The notes below the pieces were generated by a model. It worked only from the letters and a program-made list of their open reading frames with translations, had not been told where the DNA came from and searched no databases. This document shows, piece by piece, positions 6,756 through 13,638 of a stretch of 15,527 bases of DNA. Within the stretch, counting starts at the first letter, position 1, and each line of letters begins with the position of its first letter. Made by a program: the position numbers and the translations under genes. The DNA comes from an uncultured Clostridia bacterium (GTDB taxonomy: Bacteria > Bacillota > Clostridia > Oscillospirales > Ruminococcaceae): NCBI GenBank assembly GCA_947176675.1, contig CAMWRN010000026.1:1-15527 (forward strand), given 5' to 3'.

Positions 6756-7781
6756 ATGAAGCTTCTTAAAATAATTATAATACTTGCAGTGGGGATACTC
6801 TGCACTGCAGCGGCTGCGTACGGCACCGAGAGTTATGCCGCGGAAACTGCCGCACGTGAGAAAACTCTCGCCGAAGCGGTAATGCAGAGCCGTCTTGAAG
6901 AGCAGATAAAAAAAGCCGAAGAACAGGCTCGTATGGAACTTGAAGAACAGGGCGAAACTCTTGTGACTTCCGTTATGGAGACAAAACCTGTAATCACCGA
7001 GCCTCCCGAAACTGAAACAGAAACGGAGCCGGAGACAGAAATATCTTCGGAGGAAAAGTCAGATACGACCGTTACTGACGCTGCCGAAGCGGAGGAGGAA
7101 ATAATTACGGAATTCACACGCGGAGGTATTCTCCCGACGGACAGAACGGGCATACCGATAAAAACCATGTTCGGACTTACCGCCGCGGAGCAGGAACAGG
7201 TCATCGGATTTCTCATTGAACATTATTTTCTTGACGGATTCAAATACGCGGAAGCGGAGACCCGTCCCGAACTGAAAGAAAAAAAGCTCCTCGCCGCTGA
7301 AATGGAAAACAGCGTTGTGAAGAGCCTTAACATGGTCATGGACGCGGTAAACGCCGGCGACATAGCCGCAATGCTGAACGCTGACTACGGTGCGATGCGT
7401 GAAGAAGCAGAGTCCCTGCGGAATGATTTCGCCGAAAAATACAGCAGTGCAGGAAATTACGGAGAACAGTTTGCCGCCCTTTATGAGGACAGTCTGAAAT
7501 ATTTTGACAGACTCATTGCAGCTCTTGCAAATGTGGAGGAGACCGCAAAGCAGTACTCCGAAGCGGCAAATCCCCTGCTTGCTTTGGGACTGCTCACAAG
7601 CGGTCTTAACGATGTGATACTCCCTGAAATAATGGGGGTTCTGGAGCAGTCCTTTGACCTTGTTGAGACCTCGCAGGAAATTTTCCTTGAAGGAACGCAG
7701 GGTACAAAACTTCTCACAAGAGACGAGGTGCGGGACATTATCACAAACCCCGCTTTAGTCACAAACACAAATCTAACATAA
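6756..7781 (+). CDS. Membrane-anchored or secreted helical protein of unknown function
   Basis: I do not recognise this 341-residue protein. It has a signal peptide or signal anchor (MKLLK then hydrophobic 5-21). A charged coiled-coil-like helix follows (about 33-68, rich in Glu, Gln and Lys). Next is a low-complexity Thr/Glu/Pro linker (about 76-118), and then a wholly helical C-terminal domain (about 138-330) containing LTAAEQEQVIGFLIEHYFLD and a long run of amphipathic helices. Cys16 is preceded by Gly-Ile-Leu, which is a poor lipobox, so a lipoprotein is unlikely. The start at 6756 has GAAAGGA at 6744-6750. It lies 15 bases before the moxR gene and shares an identical GAAAGGAATACC translation-start context with it, so it is probably an extracytoplasmic partner or substrate of the MoxR-DUF58 pair. 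That role is inferred. Confidence 0.85.
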   Translation: MKLLKIIIILAVGILCTAAAAYGTESYAAETAAREKTLAEAVMQSRLEEQIKKAEEQARMELEEQGETLVTSVMETKPVITEPPETETETEPETEISSEEKSDTTVTDAAEAEEEIITEFTRGGILPTDRTGIPIKTMFGLTAAEQEQVIGFLIEHYFLDGFKYAEAETRPELKEKKLLAAEMENSVVKSLNMVMDAVNAGDIAAMLNADYGAMREEAESLRNDFAEKYSSAGNYGEQFAALYEDSLKYFDRLIAALANVEETAKQYSEAANPLLALGLLTSGLNDVILPEIMGVLEQSFDLVETSQEIFLEGTQGTKLLTRDEVRDIITNPALVTNTNLT

Positions 7782-7796
7782 GAAAGGAATACCAAA

Positions 7797-8726
7797 ATGG
7801 ACGCTAAAATTCAGGCTCTTATTGACAACATTGAAAAGGTCATCGTGGGCAAGCGCACACCTATAGTTCAGACTGTCGCCGCGCTTCTTACGGGTGGACA
7901 CGTACTTCTGGAGGACGTCCCCGGCGTGGGCAAGACCCAGCTTGCGGCGGCTCTGGCAAGGTCGGTGAACGGTTCTTTCAGCCGCGTTCAGATGACCCCC
8001 GACATCATGCCCTCGGACATTACTGGCTTTTCCATGCTGAACCGCGAGACAGGAGAATTCGAGTACCGAAAGGGCGCGGCGTTCTGCAATTTTCTTCTTG
8101 CGGACGAAATAAACCGCGCCTCGCCAAAAGCACAGTCATCGCTGCTGGAGGTAATGGAGGAACGTCAGGTCAGCATTGACGGAATGACCTATGCGCTCCC
8201 CGCGCCGTTCATGGTAATTGCCACTCAGAATCCCGTGGAGACCTATGGCACATATCATCTCCCCGAAGCGCAAATGGACCGCTTTGCCATGAAAATAAGC
8301 ATGGGTTATCCCACCGCCTCCGAAGAGTCCGAGATACTGGACAGGAACGAAAACGAGAATCCTATCACACGCATAGCGGCGGTGCTGTCCACGGACGACA
8401 TAATCGCTTTGCAGGAACAGGTGAAAAAAGTAAGAGCGTCCCAGAACGTGAAGGACTACATAATTTCCGTAGCAAATGCCACCCGCTCGGACGAGGGCAT
8501 AAAGCTGGGAGTAAGTCCCCGCGGAAGCATTGCGCTGTACAAATCCGCAAAGGCATGGGCGTTCATGGACGGCAGGGATTTCATCACTCCGCAGGACGTC
8601 AAGGACTGCTGCGTCTGCACCCTTTCCCACAGGATAATGCTGTCACCGAAGGGCAAATCCATGTACGAAACACAGGAAAACGCTTTTGTGCAAATACTTG
8701 AGCGCGTTCCCGTCCCGACGGAGTAA
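7797..8726 (+). CDS. MoxR-family AAA+ ATPase
   Basis: MoxR ATPases are cytoplasmic chaperones thought to mature or remodel partner complexes, often with VWA or DUF58 proteins. The 309 residues carry Walker A VPGVGKTQ (41-48), Walker B LLADEIN (100-106), the MoxR block NRASPKAQSSLLEVMEER (106-123), sensor-1 ATQNP (142-146), the arginine finger region EAQMDRF (Arg162) and sensor-2 SPRG (240-243). All catalytic residues look intact and length is usual. The ATG at 7797 has GAAAGGA just upstream. The stop shares one base with the start of the DUF58 gene, the typical moxR-DUF58 pairing. The transglutaminase gene often third in such operons is absent here; instead a membrane-anchored helical protein precedes it. 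Confidence 0.96.
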   Translation: MDAKIQALIDNIEKVIVGKRTPIVQTVAALLTGGHVLLEDVPGVGKTQLAAALARSVNGSFSRVQMTPDIMPSDITGFSMLNRETGEFEYRKGAAFCNFLLADEINRASPKAQSSLLEVMEERQVSIDGMTYALPAPFMVIATQNPVETYGTYHLPEAQMDRFAMKISMGYPTASEESEILDRNENENPITRIAAVLSTDDIIALQEQVKKVRASQNVKDYIISVANATRSDEGIKLGVSPRGSIALYKSAKAWAFMDGRDFITPQDVKDCCVCTLSHRIMLSPKGKSMYETQENAFVQILERVPVPTE

Positions 8727-9928
8727 TGCACATGGCTTCAAAAATTTTTATGTATCTTATAGCGGTCTTCCTTGGAGTCATGTTTGCGCTGTACCTTTCC
8801 GCATCGATAGGCTGGACATTTGTGTATATCTTTGTGTGCGCTCCGATTTTTTCCCTTTTGGTAACGCTTTGGCTGCACAAAAGAAAAAGCGTCAAGGTAA
8901 GGACTGACGTAAACCGCACTATGCTTTACAAAAACGAGACAGTCACGCTCAGGATCACTGCCGAAAATAAAAGCTTTTTCCCCGTTCCCGCGGTAAAGCT
9001 GTTCCTCGCCGAACCTAAGGGTCTTGAACCGGAAAACTCTTTCAAAAGCTGCGTAATAAGTATCCCTCCGCGCTCCGAAACATCGGTGGAGGTGCTGTAC
9101 AGCGCAAAGGTCTGGGGAACTTGCTCGGTAGGAGTAAAAAGCGTGGAGCTTCACGATTTCATGAAATTTTTCAAATTCCGTATGCCATATTCCGCAAACT
9201 CTTCAAAGGACGGACTACTCCACGAGATAAAGGTTTTCCCGAATATCCCCGAAATGGCGGGAGACGCTCCGCTTCTCAGAGCGGCGGCTGAAAACACAAA
9301 ATTCTCCGATGACAGCGAGGAGACCCGCGAAACGGACAACGCCAATCTTTTCGCAGGTATGCCCGGCTATACCCACAGGGAATACACGGAGGGCGATCCC
9401 GTCCGCAGGATAAACTGGAAGCTGTCCTCAAAGCGGGATAAGTACATGGTCAGGCTGGACGACGAGATAGAGTCCGTACAGCAGAACATCGTTCTCGACA
9501 GCCGCGGGGGAAACGACGTATACGAAAACGAAAGAGCGGTTGAGGGAGTTCTTGCCGCTGCACTGGGACTGCTGAAAAGCGGACTTGAATCTACAGTATA
9601 CTTCCGTTTTAACGGCATATGGGAAAGTTTTGAGATATCCGAACCTGCGGACATTACAGCATTGCAGACAAGATTTGCAGATTACAGTTTTGCGGAGGAG
9701 CATGAAAAATGCGAAAGAATTCCCGATGACGAACTTTCCGAGTCGGAGAACGGCGCGGGGATACTTTTATTCACCTCACTGTTTGACAAATCGCTTACTG
9801 CGGCTATAGCCTCCGCCGAGGAACATGGCATATTCTCAGCGGTGGTAAGCGCGGATTCCGTTTCTGTCGGAAGCGCGTTCCAGATATGGCGGCTCAACGA
9901 GGATTATTCCGCCACGTTTATTTCGTAA
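8726..9928 (+). CDS. DUF58-domain membrane protein, MoxR partner
   Basis: The 400-residue protein has two N-terminal hydrophobic helices (about 8-26 and 30-50). A beta-rich region follows (about 55-150) with the ERKSxFP-like segment NKSFFPVPA. Then comes the DUF58 signature REYTEGDPVRRINWKLSSKR (about 218-237), whose core is GDPxRxINW. The C-terminal part resembles a VWA fold, with LDSRGG after a hydrophobic strand, but lacks a clear metal-binding DxSxS site. DUF58 proteins are regularly encoded next to MoxR ATPases; their biochemical task is not settled. The start could be 8726, overlapping the moxR stop, or the ATG at 8732, which is better spaced from the ACGGAG at about 8716-8721. The next gene is 258 bases away, so this likely ends the operon. 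Confidence 0.94.
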   Translation: MHMASKIFMYLIAVFLGVMFALYLSASIGWTFVYIFVCAPIFSLLVTLWLHKRKSVKVRTDVNRTMLYKNETVTLRITAENKSFFPVPAVKLFLAEPKGLEPENSFKSCVISIPPRSETSVEVLYSAKVWGTCSVGVKSVELHDFMKFFKFRMPYSANSSKDGLLHEIKVFPNIPEMAGDAPLLRAAAENTKFSDDSEETRETDNANLFAGMPGYTHREYTEGDPVRRINWKLSSKRDKYMVRLDDEIESVQQNIVLDSRGGNDVYENERAVEGVLAAALGLLKSGLESTVYFRFNGIWESFEISEPADITALQTRFADYSFAEEHEKCERIPDDELSESENGAGILLFTSLFDKSLTAAIASAEEHGIFSAVVSADSVSVGSAFQIWRLNEDYSATFIS

Positions 9929-9947
9929 TAACAGCAAAGTAAATAAA

Positions 9948-10018
9948 GCAGCGTAGCTGCAAACCTCAATTTTGCGTGCTTGCCGCCGATCCGTGGGATA
10001 AATGATTTCGTAAAATTG
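9948..10018 (+). repeat. Inverted repeats in the gap after the DUF58 gene
   Basis: Two hairpins stand side by side. GCAGC (9948-9952) pairs with GCTGC (9956-9960) over a three-base loop. CAATTTTGCG (9967-9976) pairs with CGTAAAATTG (10009-10018), ten pairs with one G-U. Within the second loop, ATCC (9989-9992) pairs with GGAT (9996-9999). There is no U-tract directly after, so this is not a standard terminator. It could be a processed 3' end, a small structured RNA or a remnant repeat element. No open frame with a ribosome binding site was seen in the gap. Confidence 0.4.
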
Positions 10019-10053
10019 CCTACTGAATATTTATAGTGCTCCATAAAAATATC

Positions 10054-10095
10054 ATTACAAATAAGTTAAACTTGCTGCTGTAATTTTGCTTTTTT
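10054..10095 (+). terminator. Weak terminator-like hairpin and T-run
   Basis: ATTACA (10054-10059) pairs with TGTAAT (10079-10084), with AAGT and ACTT able to pair inside. A short T-rich stretch then ends in six T at 10090-10095. The stem is AT-rich and the T-run is offset by five bases, so this is a poor intrinsic terminator. It is, however, the only candidate for the end of the moxR-DUF58 transcript before the next promoter. Confidence 0.3.
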
Positions 10096-10106
10096 GCCCA
10101 AAACTA

Positions 10107-10135
10107 TTGAAATGCACCGTAAAATATTGTATAAT
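10107..10135 (+). promoter_or_regulatory. Sigma-A-type promoter of the SPFH-zinc ribbon-TPM genes
   Basis: TTGAAA (10107-10112) and a perfect TATAAT (10130-10135) are separated by 17 bases. The surrounding DNA is AT-rich. Transcription should start near 10142, giving a leader of about 45 bases before the ATG at 10187, with AAAGGAA at 10170-10175. The box pair fits the housekeeping sigma factor rather than an ECF-type stress sigma, which is of note because the related B. subtilis operon is under sigma-W. Confidence 0.85.
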
Positions 10136-10186
10136 GTATTCATGTTTATGTCTTGAATCCAACCTATTGAAAGGAAGTTGTTACAT

Positions 10187-11545
10187 ATGGGTCTTATTAA
10201 ATCGGATATAGGTCTTATCAAAGCGGCGGAAAGTTCGGTAAGCGGTGTGCTTGCCGACCAGTGGAAAGAATTTATTTACTGCGAGGCTATGAGTACGGAC
10301 GTGCTCGTCTGCAAGGGACGTAAAAAAGTAACCGGTAAATCCGCCAATACAAAAGGCGATGACAACGTTATTACACAGGGGTCGGGTATTGCCGTTGCGG
10401 ACGGTCAGTGCATGATCGTTGTTGAGCAGGGAAAAATTCTCGACGTATGCGCTGAACCGGGTGAGTACACCTTTAATATTTCGGGAGAACCCTCGATCTT
10501 CGCAGGAGACTTGGGTACGGAAATAAAAGAGACCTTCGGCAGCATTGTTGACCGCTTCGCTCACGGCGGACAGGCTTCAACCGACACCCGTGTGTACTAC
10601 TTCAACACCAAGGAGATAATGGGAAACAAATACGGCACTCCAAATCCCGTTCCGTTCAGAGTTGTTGACAGAAATATCGGTCTGGATATAGACGTTTCCA
10701 TTCGCTGCAACGGCGAGTATTCCTACCGCATTATTGACCCGCTTCTTTTCTACACAAACGTATGCGGAAATGTCCGCGACGTCTACCGCAGAAGCGAGAT
10801 AGACAGCACTCTCAAAACCGAGCTGATGACCGCGCTCCAGCCTGCGTTTGCGAAAATATCCGATATGGGTATCCGCTACAGCGCGCTGCCCGGTCACACT
10901 ATAGAGATCGCCGATGCGCTAAACGAGGTACTTTCCAAAAAATGGACGGAGCTTCGCGGCATCAAAATAGCTTCATTCGGCGTGAACTCCGTTACCTGCT
11001 CCCCCGAAGACGAAAAGATGATAAAGGAGCTTCAGCGCACCGCTGTAATGCGCGATCCGTCAATGGCGGCGGCGACTATGGTAGAAGCTCAAAATGCAGC
11101 TATACAGTCCGCGGCAAAGAACAGCGCGGGAGTTATGACAGGCTTTATGGGCATGGGTATGGCTCAGCAGACTGGCGGCTTGAACGCTCAGTCACTTTTC
11201 GGAATGGCAGCGCAACAGCAACAACAGCAAGCGATGCAAACATCACAGGTACAGCAGACCGCACAAACCGCTCCGACAAACGGCTGGGCTTGCTCCTGCG
11301 GTACGGTGAATACAGCGAAATTCTGCTCGGAGTGCGGAAGTCCCAAACCTGCGGATAACGGCTGGACCTGCTCCTGCGGAGCGGTCAATAAGGGAAAATT
11401 CTGCGCGGAATGCGGAAAACCCAAGCCGACAGGCGAGCCTTTGTACCGCTGCGATAAGTGCGGTTGGGAACCCGAAGATCCGAAAAACCCGCCGAAATTC
11501 TGTCCCGAATGCGGAGACAAATTCGACGAAAACGATATTAAATAA
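10187..11545 (+). CDS. SPFH-domain protein (YdjI-like) with three C-terminal zinc ribbons
   Basis: The 452-residue protein matches the YdjI group of SPFH (stomatin/flotillin-like) proteins, formerly labelled virion core protein-like. The SPFH part covers about 1-290, with ADQWKEFIYCEAMSTDVLV near the start and the typical VPFRVVDRNIGLDIDVSIRC strand pair (155-174). A helical Ala/Gln-rich linker (about 290-363) contains a run of six Gln. Three zinc ribbons follow: Cys369/371/380/383, Cys395/397/406/409 and Cys422/425/439/442. The first two are near-copies. There is no transmembrane segment, so membrane contact must come from partners or an amphipathic N-terminus. ATG 10187 is preferred over a TTG at 10178 because AAAGGAA (10170-10175) is better spaced. 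In B. subtilis the homolog works with YdjG and YdjH at the membrane with PspA. Confidence 0.92.
   Translation: MGLIKSDIGLIKAAESSVSGVLADQWKEFIYCEAMSTDVLVCKGRKKVTGKSANTKGDDNVITQGSGIAVADGQCMIVVEQGKILDVCAEPGEYTFNISGEPSIFAGDLGTEIKETFGSIVDRFAHGGQASTDTRVYYFNTKEIMGNKYGTPNPVPFRVVDRNIGLDIDVSIRCNGEYSYRIIDPLLFYTNVCGNVRDVYRRSEIDSTLKTELMTALQPAFAKISDMGIRYSALPGHTIEIADALNEVLSKKWTELRGIKIASFGVNSVTCSPEDEKMIKELQRTAVMRDPSMAAATMVEAQNAAIQSAAKNSAGVMTGFMGMGMAQQTGGLNAQSLFGMAAQQQQQQAMQTSQVQQTAQTAPTNGWACSCGTVNTAKFCSECGSPKPADNGWTCSCGAVNKGKFCAECGKPKPTGEPLYRCDKCGWEPEDPKNPPKFCPECGDKFDENDIK
11279..11428 (+). repeat. Tandem zinc-ribbon coding repeat
   Basis: Two units at 11279-11356 and 11357-11428 encode nearly the same zinc ribbon: NGW-x-CSCG-x-VN-xx-KFC-x-ECG-x-PKP. 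Both begin with the same bases AACGGCTGG, and the DNA stays clearly alike along the unit. This indicates a recent or conserved intragenic duplication. A third, diverged ribbon follows from about 11438. Confidence 0.8.
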
Positions 11546-11556
11546 AGAATAAAACA

Positions 11557-11646
11557 GAGGATAGACGCAAAGCGGCAGACCGGTCCCGGACAGACAGCCG
11601 GGTCACAGTATATCCGTATGCATGTCTATCCTCCGGTTTTTATTTT
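11557..11646 (+). terminator. Long-stem terminator or attenuator between the SPFH and zinc-ribbon genes
   Basis: GAGGATAGAC (11557-11566) pairs perfectly with GTCTATCCTC (11624-11633). The stem can be extended by GCA with TGC (11567-11569, 11619-11621) past a two-base bulge. The large loop contains a second hairpin, CCCGG (11585-11589) with CCGGG (11598-11602). A T-rich tail follows (11637-11646, five T, A, four T). The ribosome binding site of the next gene begins only three bases later. Because the two flanking genes are functionally linked and no promoter is obvious after it, partial read-through is likely. It may therefore set the ratio of the SPFH protein to its partners. Confidence 0.65.
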
Positions 11647-11663
11647 CCGAAAGGTGGATATTT

Positions 11664-12734
11664 ATGTCTGCTCTGGTTGAGTACAAATGCCCCTGCTGCG
11701 GCGGCGCGATCGAATTTAACAGCAATTCTCAGAAAATGAAGTGTCCGTACTGTGACACCGAGTTTGAGATAGAGGCTCTGAAAGAATTTACCGAGGCTTC
11801 CCAAAGTACGGGAGACAGTCTCGACTGGGACTGCCCCGAATCCCAATGGGGCGCGGAAGAAGTCTCTGGAATGAAGATCTATACCTGCAAAAGCTGCGGA
11901 GGACAGGTTGTTGCCGACGAGACAACCGCCGCTTCCGCTTGTCCCTACTGCGACAATCCCATAGTCATGACAGGACAGCTTGAGGGCGGTCTTAAGCCCG
12001 ATATGATAATACCCTTCAAGATAGACAAGGAAGCCGCCAAGAATGCGCTGTCGAACTATCTTAAAGGCAAATTTCTGCTGCCGAAAAGCTTTAAGGACGA
12101 GCACCGTATCGACGAGATAAAGGGCGTTTATGTTCCGTTCTGGCTGTTCGACTGCGATGCGAACGCCAATATCCGCTACCGCGCTACACGCGTAAGATCA
12201 TGGACTTCGGGCAATTACCGCTATACAGAAACGTCCCACTATCTTATAGTGCGGGACGGTTCGATACAGTTTGAAAAAGTCCCTGTGGACGGCTCCCAGA
12301 AAATGCCAGACGAGCTTTCCGAGGCCATAGAGCCGTACAACTACAGCGGCTGCGTTGATTTCAACACAGCATATCTTGCAGGCTATCTGGCGGATAAATA
12401 TGACGTGAGCGCAGAGCAGAGCCGCAGCCGCGCCAATGAAAGAATTCGGAACAGCACTCAGCAGGAATTCCGCAATACCGTTACGGGTTACGCAACCGTC
12501 GTTCCCGAAAAGACGGATATACGGCTGAAAAGCGGAAAAATACGCTATGCTCTTCTTCCCGTGTGGATGCTGAACACAACCTACAAGGGAAAGGTCTACC
12601 GCTTCGCAATGAACGGTCAGACGGGCAAATTTGTGGGAAATCTTCCTACGGATTTCGGCAGGCTGGTTGGTTTGTTTGCGGGTGTGACCGCGGCGGTAAC
12701 AGCACTGGCATTTGTCATTCAGATGTTCATATGA
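11664..12734 (+). CDS. Two-zinc-ribbon membrane protein (YdjG-like)
   Basis: The 356-residue protein resembles B. subtilis YdjG, a TFIIB-type zinc-ribbon protein. The first ribbon uses CPCC at 9-12 and CPYC at 27-30; the second uses CKSC at 75-78 and CPYC at 93-96. A soluble domain follows (about 110-330) with KGVYVPFWLFDCD and a later RYALLPVWMLNTTYKGKVY stretch, a pair of similar strands. A single C-terminal transmembrane helix lies at about 333-355, so most of the protein should face the cytoplasm. ATG 11664 is chosen over an upstream start at 11622 because AAAGGTGG is at 11650-11657 and the upstream part lies inside the terminator-like hairpin. It is 21 bases before the TPM gene. Family proteins act with SPFH and TPM partners at the membrane; the molecular task is unknown. 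Confidence 0.9.
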   Translation: MSALVEYKCPCCGGAIEFNSNSQKMKCPYCDTEFEIEALKEFTEASQSTGDSLDWDCPESQWGAEEVSGMKIYTCKSCGGQVVADETTAASACPYCDNPIVMTGQLEGGLKPDMIIPFKIDKEAAKNALSNYLKGKFLLPKSFKDEHRIDEIKGVYVPFWLFDCDANANIRYRATRVRSWTSGNYRYTETSHYLIVRDGSIQFEKVPVDGSQKMPDELSEAIEPYNYSGCVDFNTAYLAGYLADKYDVSAEQSRSRANERIRNSTQQEFRNTVTGYATVVPEKTDIRLKSGKIRYALLPVWMLNTTYKGKVYRFAMNGQTGKFVGNLPTDFGRLVGLFAGVTAAVTALAFVIQMFI

Positions 12735-12755
12735 AACGTTCGGGGAGGTTTGCAA

Positions 12756-13571
12756 ATGAAATTACTGAAAAAAATCGCCGCAGTCCTTGCGGCGGCGGTC
12801 ATGTGTACGGTTTCGGCATATCCTGTTTATGCGGAAAATTCCGACAAGGTCGTCGACAAAGCCGATCTGCTCACCGACAGCGATGAGAAATTTCTTGAGC
12901 TTTACATAAACGAAATGATCGAAAAGCATAATTTCGGTTATGACATCGTTGTGGTAACGGTCAATTCCACGGACGGAAGCTCCGCCGAAGCTTATGCGGA
13001 CGATTACTACGACTATAACAATTACGGCTATGACAGCGAGGGCAGCGGACTACTGCTGCTTGTTGACATGGGCGGCAGGAACTGGCACATTTCCACAAAG
13101 GGAAAGGGCATACTGGCTTTTACGGATTACGGCATATCCCAAATAGGAGATGAGGTTGCAGGCTATCTCAGTGACGGTCATTATTACGATGCCTTTGAAA
13201 AATTTGCCGATCTGGCGGATTCGTACATCGGCAGATACGAAAGCAGCGGAAAAGCCTACGATGTGGGAAACGAGCCGAAGGATTACGGTCGTATATTTAT
13301 GGTTTCTCTGGCAGGCGGTATGATAGTCGCGGTAATTGTCTGTTTGTGCATGACATCTCAGCTTAAAACTGCGGTAAAGCAGACTGCTGCGCGGGTATAC
13401 GTCAAAAACGGCAGTATGAGAGTAACGACCGCCCGAGATATTTTTCTATACAACACAGTCTCCAAAACAAAGATAGAGACCGATTCGGGAGGACACGGAG
13501 GAGGCGGGGGAAGCAGCACCCACGTCAGCTCCGGCGGCAGTACCCATGGCGGAGGCGGAGGAAAATTCTGA
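12756..13571 (+). CDS. TPM-domain membrane protein (YdjH-like)
   Basis: The 271-residue protein has a signal peptide (1-26, ending PVYA) and a TPM domain (about 33-165), with the usual DKADLLTDSDEKFLE opening, VVVTVNS strand, YADDYYDYNNYGYD turn and LLLVDMGGRNWHIS strand. A transmembrane helix follows (about 179-200), then a cytoplasmic region, and it ends in the Gly/Ser/His tail characteristic of this group (STHGGGGGKF). Its layout fits B. subtilis YdjH, with the TPM domain outside the cell. ATG 12756 is preferred over the TTG at 12750 because GGGGAGG (12742-12748) is seven bases away. It is the last gene of its run, ended by a bidirectional terminator against the convergent spoIIA operon. 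Its partners are probably the SPFH and zinc-ribbon proteins. Confidence 0.93.
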   Translation: MKLLKKIAAVLAAAVMCTVSAYPVYAENSDKVVDKADLLTDSDEKFLELYINEMIEKHNFGYDIVVVTVNSTDGSSAEAYADDYYDYNNYGYDSEGSGLLLLVDMGGRNWHISTKGKGILAFTDYGISQIGDEVAGYLSDGHYYDAFEKFADLADSYIGRYESSGKAYDVGNEPKDYGRIFMVSLAGGMIVAVIVCLCMTSQLKTAVKQTAARVYVKNGSMRVTTARDIFLYNTVSKTKIETDSGGHGGGGGSSTHVSSGGSTHGGGGGKF

Positions 13572-13586
13572 TCCTATAAAAAATCG

Positions 13587-13628
13587 AAAGGACAGAGCGG
13601 ATATAGAGTATCCGTTATGTCCTTTTTT
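13587..13628. terminator. Bidirectional terminator between the TPM gene and sigF
   Basis: AAAGGACA (13587-13594) pairs with TGTCCTTT (13618-13625). An inner arm GCGGATA (13597-13603) pairs with TATCCGT (13609-13615) with one G-U, giving a long stem. Six T follow on the + strand (13623-13628). Read on the - strand the same stem is followed by ATTTTTT (13577-13583 complement), so it can serve both convergent transcripts. Confidence 0.9.
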
Positions 13629-13638
13629 CTGCATTGGT

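Noticed and set aside
6801..6803. Cys16 of the 6756-7781 protein as a lipoprotein cysteine
   Set aside because: The preceding residues Gly-Ile-Leu do not fit a lipobox, which needs a small residue at -1.
8136..8630. 164-codon - strand open frame
   Set aside because: It is the antisense shadow of the moxR gene, whose AAA+ motifs are intact on the + strand.
10762..11358. 198-codon + strand open frame
   Set aside because: It is an out-of-frame reading of the SPFH gene with biased, Arg-rich composition and no ribosome binding site.
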